Source: JAXMHN01 sp964578605
Lineage (GTDB): Bacteria > Verrucomicrobiota > Verrucomicrobiia > Limisphaerales > SIBE01
NCBI GenBank assembly: GCA_964578605.1
Contig: CAZODO010000036.1
Location: 1 to 51,506, forward strand
Reading direction: 5' to 3'
DNA length: 51,506 nt
This document shows, piece after piece, positions 15,663 through 24,116 of the stretch. The notes below the pieces were generated by a model that saw nothing but the letters and a program-made list of their open reading frames with translations, did not search any database and was not told the DNA's origin. A program made the translations under genes and the position numbers. Each line of letters starts with the position of its first letter. Position 1 is the first letter of the stretch.

Positions 15663-17048
15663 ATGAGCATACGGATCAAAGAAATCCCCTCGGGCATCGT
15701 GGCGCCCGAAGGGTTCCTGGCGAGCGGCGTCTTTTGCGATATCAAGCGCCTGGGCACTGGCAAAGGATCGCAAAAAGGCAAGAAGCGCGACCTGGCGCTG
15801 ATCGTTTCGGAAATCCCCGCCACCGTGGCCGGGACCTTCACCACCAACCAGGCTTGCGCTGCCCCGGTCAAAGTTTCCCTGGAACATACGCGGAAGGGAG
15901 TGGCCCAGGCAATTGTCGCCAATTCCGGCAACGCCAACGCCTGCACCGGGCGGCAGGGCATGAAAGACGCCTTCCTCATGGCGGAGTTGGTCGCCGAACA
16001 GTTGCGCATGCCCGCTGAGCATGTGCTCGTCGGGTCCACCGGCCGCATCGGATTGCACCTCCCGATGGCGAACGTCAAAACGGGCATTGCCCAAGCCGCG
16101 GCCCGCCTCGGCCGGGACCCGGAACACTCGCAAGAAGTGGTCGAGGCCATCATGACGAGCGATACCCAGCCCAAAGAGCTAGCCGTGCAATTGACGCTTT
16201 CGGGACGCACGGTGCGAATCGGCGGCGTTTGCAAAGGCGCGGGAATGATTCAGCCCGGCATGAGCGCCACGGGGGCGCGCCCGGCGCTGACGCCTCCAGG
16301 CCTGCACGCGACGATGCTTTGCTTTATCACCACCGACGCCGCGATCGAGCCTCAGGCGCTCCAGTTGGCCCTGGAATACGCCGTGGCCCAGAGCTTCAAC
16401 CGCATCACCGTCGATGGCGATATGAGCACCAACGACACGGTCCTGGTGCTGGCCAACGGCCTCGCGGAAAACCCCGTGCTGCGCCAGGCGGACATTCGCC
16501 GGGCGGGTTCGGCGCGCTCGAACGCCCCGGCTCGAAGCGCACGGCAAGCCGACGCCCAGGCCTTTCAAGCTGCCTTAAATCACGTTTGCCTCGCCTTGGC
16601 CAAAAGGATCGTGCGCGATGGCGAAGGCGTCACCCGGTTCGTGACGGTGCGAGTGAACGGCGCGCGAACTTCGGCCGACGCGGATGCCGCCGCCCGGGCT
16701 GTGGCGAACAGCGCGCTGGTCAAGACAAGCTGGAACGGCGGCGACCCCAATTGGGGACGGATCATCGCGGCCCTGGGATACAGCCCCGCGCGGATCGACG
16801 AGGGGAAGGTCAATATTGGCTATAGCGCGCCGGGCAGCCGCAAGATCTCTTGGAGCTTGAAGCGGGGCCAGCCTGCCAGGACGCCCTTCCGGGACCTGTG
16901 CCGCGCCGTGGCTGCCCGGGAGTTCGATCTGCACATTGACTTGAACCTGGGTTCGGCCGGAGCGCTCATTTACGCCGCCGATCTCAGCGAAGACTATGTC
17001 GATTTCAACAAAGGCGACGTGAGCAACCCGGCAGCCCTGGGCGGATAA
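15663..17048 (+). CDS. argJ: Bifunctional ornithine acetyltransferase / N-acetylglutamate synthase
   Basis: This encodes a 461-residue self-cleaving enzyme that recycles the acetyl group from acetylornithine to glutamate. The motifs ANSGNANACTG and STGRIGLHLPM (oxyanion region), KGAGMIQPGM and ATMLCFITTDA are present; the nucleophile exposed by autoproteolysis would be Thr217. Between the GMIQP segment and ATML, where the family normally has about three residues, this protein has roughly fifteen extra, rich in Ala, Pro and Gly. A second insertion, Arg/Ala/Ser-rich, follows VLRQADIRRAGS. The presence of ArgJ implies the cyclic acetyl route. No argA candidate is in the window. Confidence 0.95.
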   Translation: MSIRIKEIPSGIVAPEGFLASGVFCDIKRLGTGKGSQKGKKRDLALIVSEIPATVAGTFTTNQACAAPVKVSLEHTRKGVAQAIVANSGNANACTGRQGMKDAFLMAELVAEQLRMPAEHVLVGSTGRIGLHLPMANVKTGIAQAAARLGRDPEHSQEVVEAIMTSDTQPKELAVQLTLSGRTVRIGGVCKGAGMIQPGMSATGARPALTPPGLHATMLCFITTDAAIEPQALQLALEYAVAQSFNRITVDGDMSTNDTVLVLANGLAENPVLRQADIRRAGSARSNAPARSARQADAQAFQAALNHVCLALAKRIVRDGEGVTRFVTVRVNGARTSADADAAARAVANSALVKTSWNGGDPNWGRIIAALGYSPARIDEGKVNIGYSAPGSRKISWSLKRGQPARTPFRDLCRAVAAREFDLHIDLNLGSAGALIYAADLSEDYVDFNKGDVSNPAALGG

Positions 17049-17080
17049 CCCTTGGCCACACCCGCCAACGCCTTGGACCT

Positions 17081-17956
17081 ATGCGCACCCTCATTTCGAA
17101 AGCCGAAACGCTGCTGGAAGCGCTGCCTTATATCCAGAAGTTCAGCGGCGCCACTTTTGTTGTGAAGTATGGCGGCAGTTTCATGGACTCGCCCGACCCG
17201 GCCGTTCGCGAAGGCGTGGCTCGGGACGTGGTGTTCCTGGAAGCGGTGGAAATCAACCCGGTGGTCGTCCATGGCGGCGGCAAGGCGATCAGCCGCGCCA
17301 TGGAGAAAGCGGGCCTCAAACCGAAGTTCATCCGCGGCCAGCGCGTGACTGACGAGCGCACCGTCGAGCTCGTGGATCAAGTGCTCTCCCGCGAGATCAA
17401 CCCCGAAATCGCCGCCACCATCCGAAGCCTGGGCGGCGCGGCCAAGGGCTTTGCCGGGACGGACATCTTCACCTGCCGCAAACTGGCCCCAAGCGGCGAC
17501 GGTGGCGGCGCGGTCGATCTGGGTTTCGTCGGCGAAGTCACGGGCGTCAACATGGCCCCCCTGCTCGAATGCATCGCGCGAGGCATCACGCCGGTCATCA
17601 GCCCCACCGCGCGCGGCGACGACGGCAGAGTTTACAATTGCAATGCCGATGTGGCCGCAGCCCAAACGGCGATCGCACTCGCCGCCAAGCGCCTGGTCTT
17701 CATGAGCGACGTCCCCGGCTTGTTGCGCGATCCGCAAGATCCCGCTTCGGTCATTCCGCACTTGCGCATCGCGGAGGTTGCCGACCTCAAACAGGCGGGC
17801 GTGATTGACAAGGGCATGATCCCCAAGGTCGATAGCGCCGTCGCCGCCATCCGGGCCGGAGTGGAGAAAGTGTCGTTTGTGGACGGGCGTGTTCCGCACG
17901 CGGTGCTGCTCGAGATCTTCACCGACGAAGGAAATGGAACGGAAGTGGTATTGTGA
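17081..17956 (+). CDS. argB: Acetylglutamate kinase
   Basis: This encodes a 291-residue amino-acid-kinase-fold enzyme that phosphorylates N-acetylglutamate. Key motifs are FVVKYGGSFMD (phosphate-binding Lys and Gly pair), VVVHGGGKAIS, the acetylglutamate-binding RGQRVTDERTVELVDQVL, YNCNADVAAAQTAIAL and LMSDVPGLLRDP-like FMSDVPGLLRD. There is no long N-terminal helix beyond EALPYIQKF, which is the segment used for arginine inhibition in hexameric enzymes and looks present here. The gene is 32 bases after argJ. Confidence 0.97.
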   Translation: MRTLISKAETLLEALPYIQKFSGATFVVKYGGSFMDSPDPAVREGVARDVVFLEAVEINPVVVHGGGKAISRAMEKAGLKPKFIRGQRVTDERTVELVDQVLSREINPEIAATIRSLGGAAKGFAGTDIFTCRKLAPSGDGGGAVDLGFVGEVTGVNMAPLLECIARGITPVISPTARGDDGRVYNCNADVAAAQTAIALAAKRLVFMSDVPGLLRDPQDPASVIPHLRIAEVADLKQAGVIDKGMIPKVDSAVAAIRAGVEKVSFVDGRVPHAVLLEIFTDEGNGTEVVL

Positions 17957-17991
17957 GGCCGCACGTTGCGGATTACAGATCTCCGCAACGT

Positions 17992-19002
17992 ATGGACAAA
18001 ACGAACACACCAACTCCCGACCGTATCATGCAGCTCGCGTGGGGCTATGCGGCCCCGCTGATCATCGAAGCTGCCGTTGAGCATCGCGTATTCGATCAGC
18101 TGGAAAGCGGCCCACGCTCCTTGGACGAGCTTGCGTTCGCCACGGGTGCTTCCCGCCGCGGGCTTAGAGCCATCCTGGATGCCCTGACGGGGCTGGAATT
18201 GCTCGCCAAGTTCGGGGCGAAATACGCGCTGGCACCCGAGAGCGCGGCGTTCCTGGTATCCGGCACGCCGGGGTATCACGGCGGTTTCTTTCGCCACATC
18301 TCCAAGCAGCTCTTGCCGCGCTGGCTCAACCTTTCGGAGGTGGTTCGCACAGGACGCGCGACCGAAGATCTGAATAAAGCCGCCGGCGGCGCGGAGTTCT
18401 TCGCCGAGTTTGTCGAGGCCCTGGTTCCCTTGAGCTATGCGGCGGCCCAGAAGCTAGGAGAGCATCTCGAAGTTGCCCAAGCGACTCAGCCGCTCAGCGT
18501 GCTCGATCTCGGCGCGGGTTCAGGGGTGTGGGGCATCGCGCTGGCGCAACAATCGCCGCTGGTTCGCGTGCGGGCTGTCGATTGGCCCAGGGTGCTTGAA
18601 GTCACGCGCCGAACAGCCCAGCGCTTCCATGTGGAGGACCGGTTTGTGCTGGCTGCGGGCGACCTGTTGGAGGCGGATTTCGGGATAGGGCACCAGGTCG
18701 CCACCCTGGGTCACATCCTCCATAGCGAAGGGCGCGAACGCAGCCGCTGGTTGTTCAAGCGGGTCTTCGACGCGCTCGCCCCCGGGGGGACGGTGGCCAT
18801 CATGGAATTCGTTCCCAATGACGACCGCACCGGGCCGCCAGGCCCGCTTCTGTTCGCTGTCAACATGCTCGTGAACACCGCCGAGGGAGACACCTTCACC
18901 TTCGCGGAGATGAGCGCCTGGCTGCGCGAAACCGGTTTCGTCAATCCCCGTTTGCTGGACGTGCCGGCTGTTTCTCCCCTGGTGCTGGCGACGCGCCCAT
19001 GA
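17992..19002 (+). CDS. O-methyltransferase-type SAM enzyme in the arginine cluster
   Basis: This encodes about 336 residues. It has an N-terminal winged-helix dimerisation domain (AVEHRVFDQLESGPRSLDELA...RGLRAILDAL, about residues 20-90) and a C-terminal class I methyltransferase (VLDLGAGSGVWGIALAQ; AVDWP; HILHSEGRERSRWLFKRVFDALAPGG). This is the layout of small-molecule O-methyltransferases of the Methyltransf_2 group. I use ATG 17992; a GTG at 17953 overlapping the argB stop would add 13 residues. It sits between argB and argD with 35- and 16-base gaps. Its substrate is unknown, and nothing in the arginine route requires a methylation. Confidence 0.8.
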   Translation: MDKTNTPTPDRIMQLAWGYAAPLIIEAAVEHRVFDQLESGPRSLDELAFATGASRRGLRAILDALTGLELLAKFGAKYALAPESAAFLVSGTPGYHGGFFRHISKQLLPRWLNLSEVVRTGRATEDLNKAAGGAEFFAEFVEALVPLSYAAAQKLGEHLEVAQATQPLSVLDLGAGSGVWGIALAQQSPLVRVRAVDWPRVLEVTRRTAQRFHVEDRFVLAAGDLLEADFGIGHQVATLGHILHSEGRERSRWLFKRVFDALAPGGTVAIMEFVPNDDRTGPPGPLLFAVNMLVNTAEGDTFTFAEMSAWLRETGFVNPRLLDVPAVSPLVLATRP

Positions 19003-19018
19003 TAGAGATTGGGCCACC

Positions 19019-20311
19019 GTGAAAGAAGTTCATCTGCAACCGCCGCCGATCGTTCATAACCAGTTCGAGTCGATTAAGGAGCTGTTCGCCAAGCACGTCG
19101 TGCCAAGCTACGGGCGCTTCGACCTGGCGTTTAGCCGCGGTGCCGGCAGTTACGTTTGGGATGTCCATGGCAAACGCTATCTGGACCTCGGCGGCGGCAT
19201 CGCCGTGAACGCGCTGGGGCATGCCAACCCCGAGATCACCCAGGCGCTGATCGAGCAGTCCCAGCGCTTGGTCCACACTTCCAATCTTTACTACCACGAA
19301 CCCCAGGGCCAATTGGCCCGCCGAATCGTCCAGGAGATCGCCCCGGGCAAAGTCTTCTTCGCCAACAGCGGCGGCGAAGCGAACGAAGGCCTGTTCAAGG
19401 TCGCCCGCAAGTTTGGCCATGACCAAGGACGTTTCGAAGTGCTCACGGCCTTGAATTCGTTCCACGGCCGCACCTTGGCCGGCATCTCGGCCACGGGCCA
19501 GGAGAAGGTCAAAAAGGGGTTCGAGCCCATGACCCCCGGGTTCAGGCATGTTCCTTTCAACGATCTCGAAGCGATCCGGAACGCCCTTTCCCCTGCCACC
19601 GCTGCCATCCTCATCGAAGGCATCCAGGGCGAAGGCGGCATCACGCCCGCGACGCCCGAATTCCTCCTTGGCCTGCGCCAGTTGTGCACCGAACGGAACC
19701 TGCTGCTTTTTATGGACGGCGTCCAGGACGGGCATTTCCGCACCGGGCGCTTCCAAAGCTTTCAGCGCCTTCTGGAGGGCGTGCCTGGTGCCGAAGGGTT
19801 CCTGCCCGACGGCGTTTCCATGGCGAAATCGCTCGGCGGCGGCTTTCCAATCGGCGCCTTCTGGGTGCGTGAACCTTACGCGGACCTGCTTAGCCCAGGC
19901 ATGCATGCCACCACCTTTGGGGGCACGCCCCTGGCCTGCGCGGTGGCCTTGAAGGTGTTCGAAGTCATTCAGCGCGACAAATTGGCCGATCACGCGCGGC
20001 GCCTGGGCGACCTTATCAAAGCGCGCCTTGCCGAAATGGCCGGAGAGCGTCCCAATGTCATTGGCGCCGTGCGCGGTGTCGGGCTGATGATCGGGATCGA
20101 GCTGACTCCTGACGCGCCAGGCCTGGTGCCCAGCGGAAAGACCGCTTCGCTCCAGTGCGTCAACCTGCTGCACGAAGCGGGGCTTTTGACGGTGCCTTCC
20201 GGTGCGCAAGTGGTGCGGTTGCTCCCTCCGTTAAACCTGACTCAAGCGCAGGCGGAGGAAGGGCTCGCCATCCTTGAACGGGTGGTCAAGAAGTTGGGGG
20301 AACGCCCTTAG
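19019..20311 (+). CDS. argD: Acetylornithine aminotransferase
   Basis: This encodes a 430-residue fold-type I class III aminotransferase that converts N-acetylglutamate semialdehyde to N-acetylornithine. Motifs include YLDLGGGIAVNALGHANP, FFANSGGEANEGLFKVARK, LNSFHGRTLAGISATGQ, the PLP lysine in SMAKSLGGGFPIGAFW and TFGGTPLACAVAL. One conserved stretch is altered: the usual DEVQTGxGRTG reads DGVQDGHFRTG, so the Glu after the PLP-contacting Asp is Gly. The start is GTG at 19019, 17 bases after the methyltransferase stop. The position at the end of the arg cluster supports ArgD over other class III transaminases. Confidence 0.92.
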   Translation: MKEVHLQPPPIVHNQFESIKELFAKHVVPSYGRFDLAFSRGAGSYVWDVHGKRYLDLGGGIAVNALGHANPEITQALIEQSQRLVHTSNLYYHEPQGQLARRIVQEIAPGKVFFANSGGEANEGLFKVARKFGHDQGRFEVLTALNSFHGRTLAGISATGQEKVKKGFEPMTPGFRHVPFNDLEAIRNALSPATAAILIEGIQGEGGITPATPEFLLGLRQLCTERNLLLFMDGVQDGHFRTGRFQSFQRLLEGVPGAEGFLPDGVSMAKSLGGGFPIGAFWVREPYADLLSPGMHATTFGGTPLACAVALKVFEVIQRDKLADHARRLGDLIKARLAEMAGERPNVIGAVRGVGLMIGIELTPDAPGLVPSGKTASLQCVNLLHEAGLLTVPSGAQVVRLLPPLNLTQAQAEEGLAILERVVKKLGERP

Positions 20312-20447
20312 GCTCAGCCGCAGGCAACGGCGCCAGACAACCGCGCGACCGTTGACCGCCGTGGGGCCGCGCACCGAATCGGGTCTCCAAGCAGCGAACG
20401 GCCGAATTGCATCCCTAACCCCTTTATGGTTCACTTGGGTTGCGACT

Positions 20448-20771
20448 ATGCCGACTTACGAATACGTTTGCCAAAAGTGTAACCATCAGTTCGATCTTTT
20501 TCAGTCGATCCGCGAGAATGCCTTGACCGTTTGCCCCATGGAAAAATGCGCACAGAAACCCTGGGGTAAAGGCCGGGTCAAGCGCATGATCGGCACGGGG
20601 GCAGGCCTGATCTTCAAGGGGAGCGGTTTTTACATTACCGATTACCGCAGCAAAGAGTACAAAGAAGCTGCGAAGAAGGATGTCCCATCCTCTGCGCCTG
20701 CCACAACAGAGAAGAAATCGTCGCCGGCGCCCGCTGCGAGCGGGACCACCGCCACCAAGAAAGCCGCCTAG
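20448..20771 (+). CDS. FmdB-type zinc ribbon protein
   Basis: This encodes a 107-residue protein. The N-terminus MPTYEYVCQKCNHQFDLFQS, with a further CPMEKC pair, is the FmdB/Zinc_ribbon_8 domain. It ends with a low-complexity Ala/Ser/Lys/Pro tail. FmdB proteins are putative regulators or metal-binding proteins with poorly known function. The ATG at 20448 is fixed by the family N-terminus MPxYEY. It follows argD by 136 bases and precedes a secreted protein gene by 39. Confidence 0.85.
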   Translation: MPTYEYVCQKCNHQFDLFQSIRENALTVCPMEKCAQKPWGKGRVKRMIGTGAGLIFKGSGFYITDYRSKEYKEAAKKDVPSSAPATTEKKSSPAPAASGTTATKKAA

Positions 20772-20810
20772 CTCAAGGTCGCGACAGCGGCGGCGGCCTT
20801 CTCCATTTCC

Positions 20811-22130
20811 ATGCGCTTCTTGCCGAGCTTGCTCGCCGTTCTTCTGGCGGCCGTATCCTGCTTCGCCGCTCCGGGAGTCCCGATGCGCCAGTCCAAGCAG
20901 TTTACGGTCCTGGACCTCCGCCCAGTGACGGTATCGTCGCCGGGCCAGCTTCAATCGGCTGCCGGGGAGCCGCTGGTCAGGCTGGACGCGGATGTGCTCC
21001 TTCTGACGGCCGAACGTGTCAAGGCGCTGCTGCAGGGCGAGCTTGGGTTTTCCTCCGACGGCGGCAACCGGATTCGTCTCTGCCTTTTTCCCGCGACGCG
21101 ACCGGATCATCTGATCCGCGTGATCTCCACGCTGGTGCCCAACGGCTGGGAGTACCAGGTTGAGATACCGGACCAGGTCGAGTCCCGGACGCTGACGCGC
21201 GCGCTGGTTCACTCCGTTCTGCTTGAGCTTGCGAACCGCCGCCAGGGGCCCAAGGCGGCGGAATTGCCGCTATGGATTGTGGAGGGCCTGACGGCGCACC
21301 TGCTGGCTGTCACGGGATCAGACCTGGTGATTGGGTCGGTCCCGATCGGCAAGATGATGCGCATTGTGCGTGAGCGCCGGGGCCTCGATTATCTGGCGGG
21401 AGCTCGGGAGATCTTGCGAAACAGCCGGCCGCTGAGTTTTTCAGAGCTGGGGCATCCACCCGTCGAGACGCTTACGGGCGGTGCCCTGGCATCCTACCAG
21501 GCGTGCGCCCACCTGTTTGTGTATGAGTTGCTGCGTTTGAAGAACGGCCCGGCCCACCTCGTCGCCACGATCCGGGAGTTGCCAAACTGCTGGAATTGGG
21601 AAACGGCCTTCCTTCGCGGTTTCGCCACCGAATTCCGCCGAATGCTCGACGTGGAGAAGAAATGGTCGGTTGATGTGGTGGCCTTTACCGCGCGTGATCC
21701 GTCGCAAGTTTGGTCCACGGTCCTTTGCCTGGATCGCTTGGAGGAGATCCTGGCTGTCCAGGTGGCCGTGCGGGTCGCGGCGGATCAGTTGCCGGAAAAG
21801 AGGACCTGGAAATTGCAGCAAGCCTTGGTGGAATGGGATTTTGCATCCCAGGCAACCGTGGTGAAGAACAAATTGCCCCTGCTGGAAGTGCTGCAAATGC
21901 ATTCGCCTCAAGAAGTGGCGTCGCTGGTAAATGAGTACCGGCAGACGCTCGCAACCTATCTTCTGAACCGGTCCGCCGCCGGCCGAACGCCGGAAACCCG
22001 AATGCAGCCGGTGCTGAGCGCCAGCCTGGTTGCGCAGCACGCGATCCGGTCCCTCGACACCCTCGATCAACGGCGGGAAGCCATGCGGCCGGAGAAGACC
22101 CTGTCCGTGCAATCCCCCATAAAGCCTTAA
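20811..22130 (+). CDS. Secreted gluzincin-like protein without HExxH
   Basis: This encodes 439 residues with a signal peptide (LPSLLAVLLAAVSCFAA). The middle has TRALVHSVLLELANRR followed by ELPLWIVEGLTAHLLA, the layout of peptidase-MA/gluzincin proteins in which HExxH is followed by P.W..EGL. Here the zinc helix reads LVHSVLLEL, so the HExxH motif is lost and catalytic activity is unlikely. The remainder is alpha-rich with no domain I can name. It may be a structural or inhibitor-like descendant of a metallopeptidase. Confidence 0.6.
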   Translation: MRFLPSLLAVLLAAVSCFAAPGVPMRQSKQFTVLDLRPVTVSSPGQLQSAAGEPLVRLDADVLLLTAERVKALLQGELGFSSDGGNRIRLCLFPATRPDHLIRVISTLVPNGWEYQVEIPDQVESRTLTRALVHSVLLELANRRQGPKAAELPLWIVEGLTAHLLAVTGSDLVIGSVPIGKMMRIVRERRGLDYLAGAREILRNSRPLSFSELGHPPVETLTGGALASYQACAHLFVYELLRLKNGPAHLVATIRELPNCWNWETAFLRGFATEFRRMLDVEKKWSVDVVAFTARDPSQVWSTVLCLDRLEEILAVQVAVRVAADQLPEKRTWKLQQALVEWDFASQATVVKNKLPLLEVLQMHSPQEVASLVNEYRQTLATYLLNRSAAGRTPETRMQPVLSASLVAQHAIRSLDTLDQRREAMRPEKTLSVQSPIKP

Positions 22131-22167
22131 GGCGCAGCTTCATAAAGTATCCAGGCTGGAGCCCTCC

Positions 22168-22195
22168 TTGACAGCCGCCCGGCCCAAAATATAGT
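22168..22195 (+). promoter_or_regulatory. kamA promoter, close to the start codon
   Basis: TTGACA (22168-22173) and TATAGT (22190-22195) are separated by 16 bases. Only nine bases lie between the -10 box and the kamA ATG at 22205. Transcription would begin within a few bases of the ATG, so the mRNA is predicted to be leaderless or nearly so. Confidence 0.75.
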
Positions 22196-22204
22196 TCCGC
22201 CGTC

Positions 22205-23467
22205 ATGATAAACGACACAGAATCACTTTCGGAAGCCCCAGACTCAGAATGTTCAGAGGAGCCGCCATCGTCGGCTCGACTCAAATCGCTCAAGGAATTT
22301 CGATCGCCCGGACGCGGATTTTGGGCGCATGTTTCGAAGGAGGAATGGGAGGATTGGCGCTGGCAACTGAAGAACCGCATTGTTTCTCTTCAACAGCTGG
22401 AACTCCTGCTTCCCACGCTCAACCCGGAAGAACGCGCCGGCACCCTTTTGGCCAATACGAAGCTGGCGCTGGCGATTACCCCTTACTTTTTCAACCTGAT
22501 TGATACCGGCGACGAGAATTGCCCCGTCCGGCGGCAAGTCGTTCCCCGCATCAACGAAACCCATACCGCACCCTGGGAAATGAGCGACCCGTGCGGTGAG
22601 GACGCGCACTCGCCGGTGCCCGGGCTGGTGCACCGTTACCCGGACCGTGTTCTCTTCCTGGTGACCGATCGCTGCGCGTCTTACTGCCGCTATTGCACGC
22701 GCTCGCGCCTCGTGAGCAATGCGGCCGGGTACGATTTCCATCCCGATTTCGCCAAGCAGATCGATTACATTCGCCGCACGCCGTCGGTGCGCGACGTCCT
22801 CCTGAGTGGAGGCGACCCCTTGCTGCTTAGCGACGACAAACTGGATTCACTCCTGGCGCAGCTTCGGGCCATACCGCACGTCGAATTCCTGCGAATTGGG
22901 TCGCGCATTCCGCTTTTTCTGCCCCAGCGCATTACGCCGTCCCTCTGTGCAGTGCTCAAGAAGTATCATCCCCTCTTCATGAGCATCCACACCAATCACC
23001 CGCGCGAACTGACCCTGGAAGTCCGGGCTGCGCTTGCCCGGCTTTCCGAAGCCGGCATACCGTTGGGCAACCAATCCGTGCTGTTGCGCGGGGTGAACGA
23101 TGACCCGGTCGTCATGACGGCCCTGGTTCAAAAGCTTCTGATGTGCCGCGTCAAGCCGTACTATATTTATCAATGCGACTTGATCGCCGGTTCATCGCAC
23201 CTCCGTTCCAGTGTCCGCCAGGGTTTGAAGATCATGGAAGCTTTGCGCGGCCATACCAGCGGCTACGCCATTCCTCAGTTCGTCATCGATGCCCCTGGCG
23301 GAGGCGGCAAGGTCCCGGTCAACCCGGAATACGTCCTCAGCCGCAATGCCGACCGCGTCGTGATCCGCAATTTCGAAGGCAAAATCTTCGAATACCCGGA
23401 GGCGGCCGATGGCACCCCGACTTCGCCTGCGCCGAAAAGAATGGCGGAGCCGGAGCTGGTCTATTGA
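22205..23467 (+). CDS. kamA: Lysine 2,3-aminomutase-like radical SAM enzyme
   Basis: This encodes a 420-residue radical SAM, PLP-dependent aminomutase. The cluster-binding triad is CASYCRYC (Cys157, Cys161, Cys164). LLSGGDPLLLSDDKLDSLL and LRIGSRIPLFLPQRIT are typical of the family, as is the PLP-lysine segment FVIDAPGGGGKVPVNPEY. It probably converts L-lysine to L-beta-lysine, used in osmolyte (N-acetyl-beta-lysine) synthesis or lysine degradation. EpmB-type EF-P modification is an alternative, but the length and the C-terminal extension fit KamA better. No acetyltransferase partner (AblB) is adjacent. A short-leader promoter precedes it. Confidence 0.9.
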   Translation: MINDTESLSEAPDSECSEEPPSSARLKSLKEFRSPGRGFWAHVSKEEWEDWRWQLKNRIVSLQQLELLLPTLNPEERAGTLLANTKLALAITPYFFNLIDTGDENCPVRRQVVPRINETHTAPWEMSDPCGEDAHSPVPGLVHRYPDRVLFLVTDRCASYCRYCTRSRLVSNAAGYDFHPDFAKQIDYIRRTPSVRDVLLSGGDPLLLSDDKLDSLLAQLRAIPHVEFLRIGSRIPLFLPQRITPSLCAVLKKYHPLFMSIHTNHPRELTLEVRAALARLSEAGIPLGNQSVLLRGVNDDPVVMTALVQKLLMCRVKPYYIYQCDLIAGSSHLRSSVRQGLKIMEALRGHTSGYAIPQFVIDAPGGGGKVPVNPEYVLSRNADRVVIRNFEGKIFEYPEAADGTPTSPAPKRMAEPELVY

Positions 23468-24116
23468 TCGGCAGCAAGGTCCTTGATAGCGGGGGGAAGT
23501 GAAGGTCGTGGATAGTGTCCCCGTCCAAGGTGGAATGGTTGGGAACGAGTGATCATTTTGGCTTTGCCTGCGTTTTTGTCGTGGGGGCGGATTGATCCCG
23601 GAGAACTCGGCTGACACCGAGCCACGCCCCGGGGCGCTTCATCATCGGCGCGCGCAGGGTACTGAGGGCGTCGGGAGGTGTCAAACATCCGGCAGCGGCT
23701 GGAAACTCACCCGTCATCGGGACCATGGGGGCTGAACGGACGCCGCATTCGCCGTTCCTCCCTGGTCGGCTCCTGATGGGTCCAAAGTGCTTCTCTGCCC
23801 GAAGAGAATCACTCCGGCACGATGCCGGAGGCACATGAGAACTGCCATGGAACGACATGGCGCGCAGGTTAGATTCATTACGTCCACACTACGGAGCCAC
23901 TACGGAGCCACTACGGAGCCATCTCCTAGCGATGCGGGGGTCCTACCAAGCGAGATGTGGGGCCAGGTCGATCGCGTTGGTTGCGTCCCCTTGCTCTGAG
24001 GCCCCGCCTCGGTCGTCATGGAATTGCTCTCTCCCTTCGGCCAACGGCCTGATCCATCGCAGGCGGGGGCAGCGAAGCGTCGCCCCCGGAACCAAGTCTC
24101 CAAGAGACCTCGCGCG
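23468..24116. other. Gene-free spacer between kamA and an amidohydrolase
   Basis: No supported gene is seen. Short frames on both strands are fragmentary and show no family resemblance. The spacer contains the perfect 11-bp triplicate at 23888-23920. Confidence 0.6.
23888..23920. repeat. Perfect triplicate 11-bp repeat
   Basis: ACTACGGAGCC occurs three times head to tail without a mismatch. No inverted partner arm is visible beside it, unlike at 4441 and 31780. Confidence 0.95.
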
